NCBI GenBank assembly: GCA_026419785.1 | Contig: JAODTK010003799.1 | Coordinates: 62,001 to 126,000 of the forward strand | Source: Sclerodactyla briareus | Lineage: Eukaryota > Echinodermata > Holothuroidea > Dendrochirotida > Sclerodactylidae | Direction of reading: 5' to 3' | DNA: 64,000 nucleotides | Translations under genes and position numbers: made by a program | Shown: positions 35,761-46,820 of the stretch, one piece after another | Layout: every line of letters starts with the position of its first letter | How positions within the stretch are numbered: position 1 is the first letter of the stretch | The notes under the pieces: generated by a model | Database searches by the model: none | The model's input: only the letters and a program-made list of their open reading frames with translations | Told to the model about the DNA's origin: nothing

Positions 35761-36472
35761 CCTGAAAAATTGTGTCGCAATTGCACGTACCGCTCGAAAA
35801 ATATCCTGCCAACGAGAAGTGTGAACACACACACACCATGCAAGCATATCGTCTCTGGCCTTTGAATTGCCGTCAGAGCACGATCTGTCTCGTGAATGAT
35901 TGCTTGTCGAAGATTGCTGTTTTGGTAAGCGCGTCTGAACTAGCAAACCCATCGGCGCTGAATGAGCGTCGGTTGAAAGCGAATATTCGGTATTCGAATC
36001 GAATACTACGTAAGAAGTACCGAATAGCTAATTACTCGGAAATCAAGCCCTAACACAACACGTACACACACACACACCATGTGACCAGAAGATTCCTCCG
36101 GAATTGTCTTCAGGCGAGACAAAAATGAGATGGACCTGCAGACAGACTATAACACAGCTGTGTGTAACAGTTACCCATCAATACAACTAACTAGAGATGT
36201 TGCCGTTGTATTTGTGCCTAATAAGAATTTTCAGGGTGTTTTATTGTTTTTGTCTTAGATCCATCATTGGAAATCTTCTAATCTTATTACACGTTGCACC
36301 ATTCAATGGAACTAATTTTCCTCTTAATTGATATAATATTTGATATCGCAAGAATAGAATTTCCTTCTTACACCCTATATGTCATGCAGTGAAAATCCCG
36401 ATGGCTTCAAAGTACTATGGTGATTTTTTCGGGGGGTGGTGATCCTGAAATATATATGGAATTCAACTGTCA
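35761..36472. other. No gene seen
   Basis: Lies downstream of the SGSH-like gene. Includes short CA microsatellites near 35825 and 36065. Nothing else recognised. Confidence 0.5.
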
Positions 36473-36478
36473 TTTATT
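36473..36478 (-). promoter_or_regulatory. Candidate polyadenylation signal AATAAA
   Basis: AATAAA on the minus strand, about 70 nt downstream of the proposed SGSH stop codon at 36549-36551. Its position suits a 3' end signal for that gene. Confidence 0.55.
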
Positions 36479-36548
36479 GTTTCCAAACAAGTACCCACTT
36501 TCTAGCAAATCATGCAGTGTGCGTAAACGAGATCGCTCTCCAAGCCTG

Positions 36549-37252
36549 ATCAACATGCATATGGTGCGCCTTTGTAGGTCGCACAAGTAAAGCCCAAGTC
36601 CCCGGCCACCTTCTGGGTAGCATTTCCAGTAGTCGTTGGTATCCAATCGCCACTTATAGAGGGTCTGCTTTAATTCTTGGAAAACATCGCTGTAACTTGG
36701 GGTGGTCATAAGCCAAGTTATTCAACTCCAGGGGGTCATTCAGCTGATCATACAGCTCAAACTCATCACGGTAATATATTCCTCCAGTGTTTTGAACCAT
36801 TTGGTTGGCTGCTTAGACAAGGTCCGGTTCAGAATTTCTTTGAATAGTTGGTTTCATCTAGAGATCTGTTGCTAGGGGATAGTTCGTAGTAGTTTTGGAT
36901 TGTGGGCAACGTATGTTTTGTTACGAATCACACGCATTGGATAGTCCATGTACACATTTGCGATGAATTGTGACTTTAACATACTTTGTCAAAACCTGAG
37001 CTGGGCTCACCATGTGTTACTGAAGTAAAGTGGCCCGTCAAGGCTACCTTAACTCCATTCAAGTGGTACGTTGGGAATGGGATACCACACCACGCTAGCA
37101 CAGTTGGTGGAATCGTTCGTGCTGTGCTGGCGAAAGCCTCACTCACTTGACCCACCTGGTAGTGTCTTGTTGGAGATGATATCAAGTAGGGCTCACTCCA
37201 TTCCCGACTCGTATAAATTGGTCTTGGCATTGGGGAACGGGAATGCCGTTAT
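36549..37252 (-). CDS. SGSH: N-sulfoglucosamine sulfohydrolase (heparan N-sulfatase), terminal exon, frameshifted
   Basis: C-terminal part of the lysosomal sulfatase that removes N-linked sulfate from glucosamine during heparan sulfate breakdown. Read across frameshifts, it gives, in order: NGIPFPNAKTNLYESGM; SEPYLISSPTRHYQVGQVSE (GQVSEA is conserved in SGSH); TVLAWCGIPFPTYHLNG; YMDYPMRVIRN; LFKEILNRTLSKQPTKW; EFELYDQLNDPLELNNLA; and FQELKQTLYKWRLDTNDYWK. The last two are the sulfatase LYDL..DP..NNLA box and the family's terminal W..DTND.W motif. The exon is proposed to start after ccgcag (acceptor AG at 37253-37254), completing an Asp codon split by the intron. With one more frameshift, the reading ends at TGA 36549-36551; without it, at 36470. 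Frameshifts near 37230, 37200, 37000 and 36700 may be assembly errors or signs of a pseudogene. The formylglycine-cysteine motif lies in upstream exons, which I did not find. Confidence 0.87.
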
Positions 37253-37289
37253 CTGCGGTATATAGATCAGTGTTTGTGCAGATAACCGT

Positions 37290-37745
37290 GACTCTTCAAC
37301 TCATCCAGGAGCATGCCAATACCTGGTAATAAAACATCATTGATTGGTGAAATTAATAGATTTGATTGTAACACCTTTCTCTGACTAAAGGTGAAGCACT
37401 CATCACAATGTGATCATCACTCATTCCATATCATGCCAATACTGGTAATAAAGAACACAGTGATGTGTGAAATTAATAGATTATTGTAACAACTTTCTTC
37501 TGGAACTAAATGTGAAGCACTCAGAAAAACTTTTGGACCAGCACTCATCCAGGGCATGCCATCCCTTGTATACAAAACAACAGATGGTGAAATTAATAGA
37601 TTATGTAACAACTTCTGAACTAAATGGAATCACTAAGAAAAACTTTTTTGACCGCACTCATCCGGATCATGCCACTACTGGGACAGAAACACGTGATGGT
37701 GAAATTAATAGATTTGAATTGGAACAAACTATCTAACGAGTGTGA
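37290..37745. repeat. Tandem array, about 120-bp unit, four copies
   Basis: Each unit carries catgccaatactggtaataaa, a gatggtgaaattaatagatt phrase, gtaacaactttctg, gaactaaatg and gaagcactcagaaaaactttt. Units start near 37311, 37431, 37553 and 37668. It lies directly upstream of the SGSH-like exon, so probably in its last intron. The open frames across it are periodic artefacts. Confidence 0.9.
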
Positions 37746-38710
37746 GCAGTTGAAGAAGAACTTTGGGCTATCACTTGTCCCCTGTTGTAATCTCAGAAGA
37801 AGGGTGGCCCAGCGGGGGCAGTGGTTCCTCTGCCCCCCTCGTAAAGGGAAGCCTGCACCCCCCCGCCCTTCCCGTCGGGGGATTTTTCCCATTCGTCAGG
37901 AGCCGCGAGAGGGTACTAAAATGTACACACACCCTACGAGGGCCTATTGCCCGACAGTATATAAGTATTTCCAAACCTTTCCAACCACCTTATAGCGATA
38001 ATTCCTATATTGAAGCCGTAAATTTGCGCGAGCGCCATCATACATCTTTGTGATATCCCAAGTTCCTCGCTCGAGTTTAGATCAGCGTAACCATCCCCCT
38101 ATCTCCGACAGACTATACAATGGTGGCATACATCGCTAGGATCATCATGACATGAATATCTTCAACATGTCCCTGCAAAGAGATAAATGTTACGATTTGT
38201 TGGGGAGGTGACTGTTTGCCGTTCCCAGTCTGTTTTGCATCAGTGCTGTTGAGTGTGTGCTCTCAGACCGACGCAATATTCATTCCGGCCCCATGCTTCC
38301 CTTTGCGAGTTTATCGTGAATATCCAACCCTATGCTCAAGAGCGCCTGCTTGAATGTAGTTCTCCTTGGATTTATGGTGTTTTTATTATTTGTTTCTATG
38401 TAAAAATCAAAAGAGGAAGCAAAAAAAGAGGAGAAAACGCCAAAGTGCAGGTTTTTAGACGTGGGGGTAGGGTGAGGCTTGTCGGGGAACTCCGACCCCC
38501 CACCCCCGCTCCTGGGCTCCACCACTGTCTCAATCTCCTGTAGAAGTTTCAGTCTACCATTATATCTGTAGACCTATTAGTAAACAGAGTGGCAATTCCA
38601 GTACCTGCATCCATAGACAGCTCATCAATGCTTACTCTCCATGGCATACCTAAATTCAGATTGCAGCCAGTCCAGATCCTGGTAGGGTGCCATCGCCTCA
38701 CTATACCGCT
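37746..38710. other. No supported gene
   Basis: Overlapping frames on both strands at 37763-38053 and 38253-38543 have no recognisable family. Presumably SGSH intron. Confidence 0.45.
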
Positions 38711-38800
38711 GCTCCACCACTTGGAATCAAGTCTGCTCCATCAGTCACCGTGTTCAAATGCCGTCTGAAGACATACTTATTTTTTAAAGTGTTTCGAATA
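38711..38800 (+). pseudogene. LINE reverse transcriptase extreme C-terminus remnant
   Basis: The frame APPLGIKSAPSVTVFKCRLK then TYLFF matches the closing segment of many non-LTR retrotransposon proteins (AP.LWNSLP...R.A.SV..FK..LKTYLF). Only about 30 residues survive, with the W and N of the WN.LP motif changed. Upstream sequence to 38520 may belong to the same element but is not readable. Orientation plus; clade undetermined. Confidence 0.65.
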
Positions 38801-38859
38801 TACACGCTATGGATTGTGTGTTTAATGAAGGTTTGATTGGTTATTATTCAATATTCATG

Positions 38860-39330
38860 ATGTTACGGATTGGTACCAGCTGTGTCTGGCAAAAACCGTG
38901 ATCTCAACTCCGTACCTCACCTGCATCTAGACAACTGGTTTAACAACAGGGTACTGGTTGCTGGGTGTCGTCTCCTCACATTGCTTGGGTCTCTGGCAGG
39001 ACAGTTAACGACCACGTGTGGTGAAATGTGATATCCCTCCTAATACTACTGGTTTTGTCCTGGTTCGATGTCCCCTCATAGTGCTGTTGTCTGGCAGAAC
39101 AGACCAGACTAGTGATACATCATAAACGGATTGGCACTCTGTACCTTACCTACCCTCATCTAGACTACTCCATCGAGGGTGATAATTTGTTTGCTGATGG
39201 TACCACCCCTCGTGTTGCGGGGTACCTCCTGGGGTATGAGGTAGGTACACGACCTCATCAGATTAGTGGCTTGCGTCCATTCTGGGATGTCACCATAGCC
39301 TGGTTGCCCATTACCAAACTTCTCGACCAA
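38860..39330 (+). repeat. Imperfect duplication, two units of about 210-240 bp
   Basis: Phrases acggattggtacc/acggattggcac, ctccgtacctcacctgcatctagacaac against ctgtaccttacctaccctcatctagactac, and ctggcaggacag against ctggcagaacag recur in the same order. Divergence is high. Function unknown. Confidence 0.55.
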
Positions 39331-40029
39331 AGTCCCCATATTTGCTCTCGGGCCCCGTGTGACAGTCCTTGAACCAATTACACAGACGCCTGTCTAAAAT
39401 GCATAAAAATAATCAATCACAATTAACATAAAGCCACATAGGCATGTGCGAATGCCGAGTGACCATATGCCCTTTCTAGGTGAGAGTTACCATTTAAATG
39501 AAATCCATCCACTACTGTAGTAGAAATGGATTGATTGATTGATTCACTATTCTTGATTAATGAGTGACAAAACAACATGGTCTGTTGTATGGTTGGTATC
39601 GGAATTCCCGTCACCATTCAATATTTTCAACAATGTAAATGTTGGCAGTACCTGTGGTGGTGCACATACTGCTTCATTAGACGATTATTGTGCACTATGT
39701 TCATCACAGGATACTTAGCTACATGTGGTCTGCATACAGTGGCCTAGATGGGTGAACATAATGATGGCAATAGTTGACTATGAGTAGTCTTGTGACAGGC
39801 CATAGGTTTCAGAAAATGAGGAAGGCAGAGACTGAGGAATCACTGAGCGTTTTGCCTTCTTTACGCAATGTACATGAGTCACTAATGGACAAAGTATCAG
39901 CTTGGTTATGGGCAACATATGACATGTCAGAAAATTTTCCCATTTTCCACAAAACATGACGATATCCTGATCAAGCACTAGGGTGCCTGTACTCCCTACA
40001 AGAGAGATACACAATTTAAATTCCAGCAA
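39331..40029. other. No gene seen
   Basis: Contains a short imperfect hairpin at about 39499-39533 (aatccat..ctact against gtagtag..atggatt) followed by GATT repeats. Confidence 0.5.
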
Positions 40030-40815
40030 TAATCAGACCAAGGATTCTGAACTTTATCAAATATACAAAACGGCCTCTGTTGACCTCCAACTTGACCCCA
40101 GAATAATGCCACATCATGGTGAACGCACATACTGAGTATGACTTCATCCATCTAAGTGGGGTCAAGTCATCATGTTTACAAGCGGGAATCAGCCAAAATA
40201 TACTTTCCCACAACGGTTACCACATGGTACTTTGTTCTGAAAAGAAGCCACCACAACATACATCCATTTCCAGACCAAGAAGAGTTATTTTTTAAGTTTA
40301 TAAGGATTTTCAGACTTTGACCTCTCTCGACCACAGCTTGACCATTTGACCCAAAAACCATAGGTATCATGTATTCATTATGGGCAACCACATACAAAAT
40401 ACGAGCAGTCAATTCATCCAGATGGGGTTGAGTTATGCTCTTTACAAAAACCTAAAATTGGCAAAATATCAATTTTCACAATTTCCCACATGTTCCCTCG
40501 GTGACCCCTGGTCTGCACCAAATCTCCCCCAAAAATCTGGACCTGATGTACAACCAACAAACAATAGGGGGGTCTGTACTTCTCACAAAAATTTCAGCTT
40601 GATTGGACCAAGGCATTCTGGGCTTTTATCATGTTTACAAGATTTCCGGACTTTGATCTCTAATAACCTCAGAGACTTTGACCTCGACCTCCAAAAACAG
40701 GGCATTTACTCATTTGGTGAACCCACATACCAAGGTATGAGCTTCATCCATCCGGTGGGGTAGGCTCTTCAAAAGCAGGTGTTCAATACATACACACACA
40801 CACATACATACACAC
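40030..40815 (+). repeat. Tandem array related to 30191-31260, ending in CA repeats
   Basis: Shares ggaccaaggcattctgggc, tcagactttgacctct, gacctcgacctccaaaaa, catcatggtgaacgcacatac, ttcatccatc..gtggggt and a tail gcaggtgttcaatacatacac followed by CA repeats (about 40790-40815). Two to three diverged units, with landmarks near 40038, 40272 and 40599. Confidence 0.8.
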
Positions 40816-41810
40816 AGCCTCTTCATATTTTTGTAAGTGCAAAATGATGCCAGCAAAACAACTTGAATTCCACATACCAATGCTTGTTCACAATTCACAG
40901 TAAACAGGTGTCTCAACCCTGTTAACCAATGAAAATCTGACTGACAAAAATAACCATATGTGAAATGATTATATACACATCCAGCTGTGAATTATAGGGG
41001 ATTGCATTGCCCTGAGTATATGATCTCAACAAAGCGGCCACCACTGGTTGGCGCATAGGGTTGAGAACATTCCTAGAGAAATGGGTCACTTGGACTGCAG
41101 GGAAAGCGCCCTTTAGCGTCTTGAAAGTGAACATGAATAGCTTAATATGGATGCCAAGAAAACATGGCATAGCAGTAAAATTTGTCTGCAAAAATAACAT
41201 GAAGGAAAAGGATGACATATAAAAAAAATCACCTTTTCATTGTCCGAACCCCTTAAACAGTTGTGAAACAGTTACGCATGACATGAGATTAGCATTGCTA
41301 TCAAATTCTTGGTTCTTTGCTCTAATATGTGTAATTGAATGTGTAAGGAACGGCAGCAAAAATTTAAGACTATATTCTGCAACCCAAGACAGAGCTGTCG
41401 GCAGCGCACAGCCCAAAGTTGATTTCTACCAGTTTCACCCGATCACCCAGAAGATTATGAACAACGGACATGTACCTCACTCAGCTTAACCAGCAACGTT
41501 GAAATGAGTAACTAACCCCCCCCCCCCCCTCCCCCTCCCTCATCAGTCGACCCCGTACTGATACAGGACTATCAGATAGGCATATACTTGCAACATTTGG
41601 TTGATCCCCAGAACATCGCCCGTTTTTATGCAACCTGTTTAAAGCTTGGCAAAAAAACATGACGTCTGTTATGATGCAGAAATCTTGCAACTTTTTGTTG
41701 TAATTCTCCCTTAGGCTGACTCGAAATTAGATGCACTGAAGACCCACAGACCTCATTAATAACAGGAAAAGAAAAGAAAAATGCAAATGAATTTTGACGC
41801 ATCAAACTTT
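40816..41810. other. No gene seen
   Basis: The minus-strand frame 40922-41218 (98 residues) is unrecognised. A C run lies at 41516-41529. Confidence 0.5.
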
Positions 41811-41974
41811 TTGAAGGGATGATGGGATGGCTGAATAGAGAGGGCGGGCCGGAGGGAGAGATGCTTCAACCATCGATTGTATTGCATTATATGAGGATCC
41901 CAAGGATCCTGACGAAGAAATTCCTTTGTGGGGCCAGGGCATCCTCTCTCTGAAAACCCTGCAATTAGTGGACA
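41811..41974 (-). other. Candidate exon of unknown gene, minus strand
   Basis: On the minus strand the sequence attctctctgtgtccactaa then ttgcag (about 41975-42000) looks like a good 3' splice site: branch-like actaat, a pyrimidine tract, and CAG. The 160 bases after it are open in more than one frame, including part of the 128-residue frame 41802-42188. I recognise no protein family in any frame. It could be an upstream exon of the SGSH-like gene in orientation, but the residues do not match what I know of that enzyme. Confidence 0.25.
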
Positions 41975-42189
41975 CAGAGAGAATTGTCAGGGATTCAAAG
42001 TGTTCCATAAACGAAATTGAAGCAGTTTGGACAGACATGACGGAAGAATGACCAGTATGCAGAGGGCATGAAACAATGTATACCCATAACTCCAATCGCA
42101 GCTCTGAATAATAGAAATAACAGTATTTTATGTGTTCTTGGAATTTGAAGGGAGAGAGGCACAAAAAACAAATACCCGGGAATCTCAAA

Positions 42190-44484
42190 ACTTGCCTGAT
42201 TCCATTGCAGTTCAGTATGTATTACGATCAGAAAACAACTGCATGTAATTATTGTCACTTCATAGCCTTCTATGAGGAATTCAGGTGCCTTTTAATTGGG
42301 ATAGTTTGGTCAGCAATTACCCTGCCCCCTGGCCAACTGCATTTTGTGTCTTTTTTAAACAGTAAAATGCACGGTCACTGATGGAGAATGCAAATGGTTG
42401 CATGGGGGTGTGTTTCAAGGCAAATTCTGGACTGCTCTGCAAATCATTGCGAAAAAATCTCCGTCAGCAATTTGGTCTCTAAATTTCTGTCATTCCTGTC
42501 ACTGATTGAGAACAATAAATGTTGCTACTCACATGGATGGTTATGGCAAAAGACTCCCTAACAGTAGTAGCTTATATTTGGGGATATTCCTCGCCACTTG
42601 GAGCATTGGATGCTTGAACTCTGTCATCTCGATAGTCATACTGGAACACATCATCTGGATAACATGTTTTTCCCAAAATTCCTTCAAGAAAAGTATGAGT
42701 CAAAACATCAGTTTTCAACCAAATCTTCCAACTTTCCAGCATTGATTTATTACTGGTGCATGTCCAAACATGTTGACTTATGCCTGATGCATCAGAAACT
42801 GATTAATATATTCTGGTGTGTGGGGTTGTAGTCAGTTGTCAGGGTGACCCAGTTGTAAACCCGCAGCTTGAAATAGTGTAGTTAGGTATTGAGCTCCATT
42901 AGCAGTTGAAATATTCAAGAAAAATAGATCAATGATATTGAAAATGAAAGCCATTGTTTATTACCCCATCTACAAGGTAAAAATTCGCAAAATTACAGCA
43001 CTCAAAATCATTCTATTTCGCGAAAAAAAATGTTGATCAGTCTGCAAATTTAAAAAATCTGGTTCGGTAACAACTACGTTGTTCGCCACAGGGACCTATT
43101 CCCGAAATGACAATTTTGACCTAATATATACCACCGTTTCAACAAATTTTGCTTCCAATTGTAGTTTTTATATCAGCCAATTACAAGAGTCCACCTAAAA
43201 TAATACCACGGTAGCTTCATGGCTGGAAAAGCGGACATGAAATAAAGGCTGAATGGAACTTTAAATAACCAAAAATCAAATGAACCTGATTAATTTGGTT
43301 AATTCATCAATGAAGTGCATACAGTTATGTTTCAGTACCAGAATAATAAAGAGTTGATTGTGGTTCAACCACAGGACCATCCATGCCTCAGAGATAATGC
43401 CTGCACCAACAGCCAGATGCTGGGGACTCATCAGCTTCAGCTATACTTAAAAGCAACCAGTCCCCACAGTCAGAGGACCTCCGGTTGACCTGCAATGACC
43501 TTATTCAATATAAAGGAGGAATGAGAAAATTTCACAAGAACTACGCAATAGGGGGGGAGGTATCTGGCAACAACCAAGGGATAACGGCAGCATCCACATA
43601 CATGGAGTATTAATATTCCCTATGTTTTTGGTCTGTAGTCTCTAATCAAACAAGAGCATAAATGGTACAAAAACAATTGAAGGCAAACTGTTACAGGTCC
43701 TTCTTTAGGTCTGGTATATACCTAATCTCGTCCATTTTTTTACATATTAAAAAACATATTTATTTTTTCCAAATAATTTTTTTATTTTTTTTATTTTTTT
43801 TATTTTTTTTACTGATTCTGAATCACATTTAGATTGACGTTGTGTCAAATGAAATCCGCCCAGGAAGAAAATTCGCCTCTTCACAATGGTGACTTCATCT
43901 AAACTTTTCTTTCCACTTATTTTTTCAGATTTCCAGAAGGGTCTTAAAATTTCTCGTTCAGGGTACAATGGACGGACTATGTTAATGTCAGGGGGGTGCA
44001 TTTGTGTCAGCAGACAGGTCCTCTCTTGTACAAGACAGTTTGCAGCGGGGCTGTCTGTAACTGGTGGGTGCCCCAGTTCAAGTGCCGTTACCATGATAAT
44101 GAATTCAGGTGCTTATCAGGTGCAGAAGGTAACCAGGTATCCCCTAAGGTACCTAGCTATTACCAGTTCAGACCAGCAATTCTATTCAAACCCATACGTT
44201 CCAGACAGTCCCAGATAGTGACTGGAATTTGTCTCATGGAAGAAGTGGGGGACAAGAAATTGATAGTATAGCAGAACCTAGGAGGTGCATGGCCATTGAT
44301 ACAGTACAGTACAAACTACAGCATGATACACCACACTTAACAGAGCAGAGAGGCGGGGGAATGTGTAGAGCCTTCAATGTATGTAACTGTTTTTATGCCA
44401 TGCGGGGTAGCCGTATGATGCGTAGAGACTTTTCCGCTTCCAAATGCGTGAAAGTGGTGTATCCGGCATTGAGGACAGATTATA
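42190..44484. other. No supported gene; T-rich tract at 43736-43812
   Basis: The T-rich tract has repeated ATTTTTTTT units. The minus-strand frame 43747-44094 and the plus-strand frames 43886-44271 overlap and are unrecognised. Cysteine-rich text near 44000-44110 is open in two plus frames but has no known domain pattern. Confidence 0.45.
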
Positions 44485-44642
44485 CCATTCTGGTGACTGG
44501 GTGTAGGACGGTCATGAGGCTGATCGGCTAGGAGAGCAGCTACTGACTGAAGTATAGCCATGCTTCAGGATTACACTACGCTTGGCTAGCCTCTCTAGGT
44601 TGGGGTCTTACAGACTGTGTTGTTATAGATGGAGGTCTCAAA
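44485..44642 (+). repeat. Dispersed repeat, plus copy (inverted partner at 57421-57578)
   Basis: Near-identical in reverse complement to 57421-57578, including gagagcagctactgactgaa, gtatagccatgcttcagga, ttggctagcctctctaggtt and tgttgttatagatggaggtc. Orientation of any parent element is unknown. Confidence 0.85.
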
Positions 44643-46718
44643 CCCAACACATCATCACCTGGGGAAAAAAAAAGAAGAGCAAATTTGTCTAACTCAACTA
44701 CCCTAAAAATTCAAAAAGGTGCACGATTCAGGGTGTAACCAGAATGTTTCAATATGGGGGGGGGGAAGAAGGGTGGGGAAAAAAATGCCCTGAATTGAAT
44801 GCGATCTAGGAAGCTAGGGGGAGTGGTCTAAGGAAGGTTGAGCCACTTCTCTCAGGCATTCTGGTGGGGGGCTGAGGGCAGAATGGTGCTATGTGACCCA
44901 TTATTCAGTACCTATTCGTGTTTTGTACATCTGTTTCCCGATGCTATTCTCATGACTGACAATAGAGAGGGTGGGGGGAGGGAGCGTACATACGTTTGGA
45001 ACCCACGCTTAAATCCACCAGCCAATTCATGCAAAGGAGAGCAACCACTTGTTGAAAGGTGGGAGGTCCAAAACGGTAAAGAGCATGCTTTGGGGGGTGT
45101 GTGTGTGAAAAAACAACATTGAAGAGGAGAGGCTGTGTAAAAGTTGGATGCCAGACCCCCCCCTACCCCTCCCCTTCCCCACCCAGGTGGTGGTGCCATT
45201 CCATAGATCCAGGAGTTCTTCCTTGATGGCACAACACAAAAAACACGTGACAAAATTAATCTTTGTTGGCAAATGAAATGACTAGTTTTTCAGCATGATG
45301 AGGCAACAAATTGGGTGCATCATGTTCTGCACTGCCCGATTTATTGCACCGTGATCGGACTCGATGTTTGCCGCTGGCGCACTTCCAGGTGTTCTTTCGC
45401 ATATGAGGGGAAAGTTTTTAGGCTTAAGTGTTAGAAGTGTAGTACTCAATGGTCTCGGAGACTTGGGCATTTTGAAGGAGAAGATTTGATTGGACTCGGA
45501 GAAATGATATGAGGATTGTCAGATGGACTTGTGGAAGTGATTTTAGGAATAGGGGAAATCTTCAATTGAGTAAGAAGATCGCGTGGGTCTGGGGCAAAGT
45601 CGCAGACGTACAGTAGATGGTTCGGTCAGTCGAAAGGTGGAGGATGCTAACTGGGTGTAGAGAGGGTCTAGAGAGATCACGTACTGGTAGCGTAGGAAAG
45701 GGTAGGCATCGAGATTGGGACAGGTTGTACTTTAAGGACCTCGCTGTCCAAGGTACAGACCGTGTTGCCCAGCCCAGGGTAGTATGGAGTAGAAGAGAGT
45801 TGCCATCCAAAAGTGCTCCAGTGTCACCAATGCTAGCATGGACTTCTGATGTAAAAGTTATGATTATGATGACGGCTCGGACTGGAAATGGACTGTGGAC
45901 TTTCCTCACTTGATTTAACAAGTGGGTTATGAACCGCTGGTCTGCCTCTTCGCGATCAGTGTTGTTCCATTTTGCAATTAGCATGTTTAACTTAACGGAT
46001 CTTAGAGGGTTAGAAGGAGGAGCAAATGGCCGGTAAGCAGGTAACAACAAAATCTAATGGCATTTAGAGGTGAACATATTTACCAGCCCCTGTATAAAAC
46101 CCAAAATAATGAGGGGATCTGGATGGAAACTTCACAAATTATTTCACAAAATTCAGGAAGGACCGCATTCCTTTCTAAGCGAATACTATTTTGGATTTCT
46201 GTTAAGAGACAGAACAAATGCAGCATTCACTGTGTTAGTGTCTATGGCCTTGGGCAGCCTTTACATCATCCCCTCGTGATTTCATAAGTTCTCTAATTTG
46301 CAAACACCATTGCTAGAACCTCCCCAACCATTTGGGATGGGGGTGATATGTCCCCATCGCACCAGGGGGGGGAGCGGAGTTAAAGGAATCTGTCAGGTTA
46401 CAGACCATCGGGACGGGCGCACACAGGGGGGGCCGGGAGGGCGGCTGCCCCCCCTATGGGTTTGGGGCCGAAAAATATGTGAAATCGACCCAGAATGATG
46501 GTTTAATGCACAAGTTTTCGTCGGGGGGTGGGGTGAAGGGTCTAAAGACGTTATCAAATTTAGGTTATTTGGTATTTGTTTCATCGGATCAAACTGGTGA
46601 CGTAATATACGTTCACAAATGTAGCGTATGTTTACCAGGGCATAGCGGCGGGTGGGGGGAGGGGTTGTCACCCCTCCAAGAAATTCATGCCGTCGAAACA
46701 ACATTTTCGTCTGTCAGC
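44643..46718. other. No supported gene
   Basis: The longest open frame is 45562-46050 on the minus strand (162 residues, no stop), overlapped by a 98-residue plus frame. I recognise no domain in either. G runs lie at 44756-44766 and elsewhere. Confidence 0.45.
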
Positions 46719-46820
46719 AAAAAAAGGGGGAGGAAGAGACGAGAGAGGGGAAGGGAGAGAAAGGGAAAGTGAGGGAGTGAAGGGGAAGGCAGGGAATGGG
46801 AAGGGGAATAGAAAGAAAAA
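46719..46820. repeat. Polypurine tract of about 100 bp
   Basis: Almost entirely A and G on the plus strand, with about five pyrimidines. Tracts like this can form triplex DNA. The charged open frames across it are compositional. Confidence 0.9.

Noticed and set aside
43996..44271. Cysteine-rich frame (NWWVPQFKCRYHDNEFRC region) as a secreted protein
   Set aside because: No signal peptide, no recognisable cysteine spacing, and an overlapping frame on the same strand is equally open.
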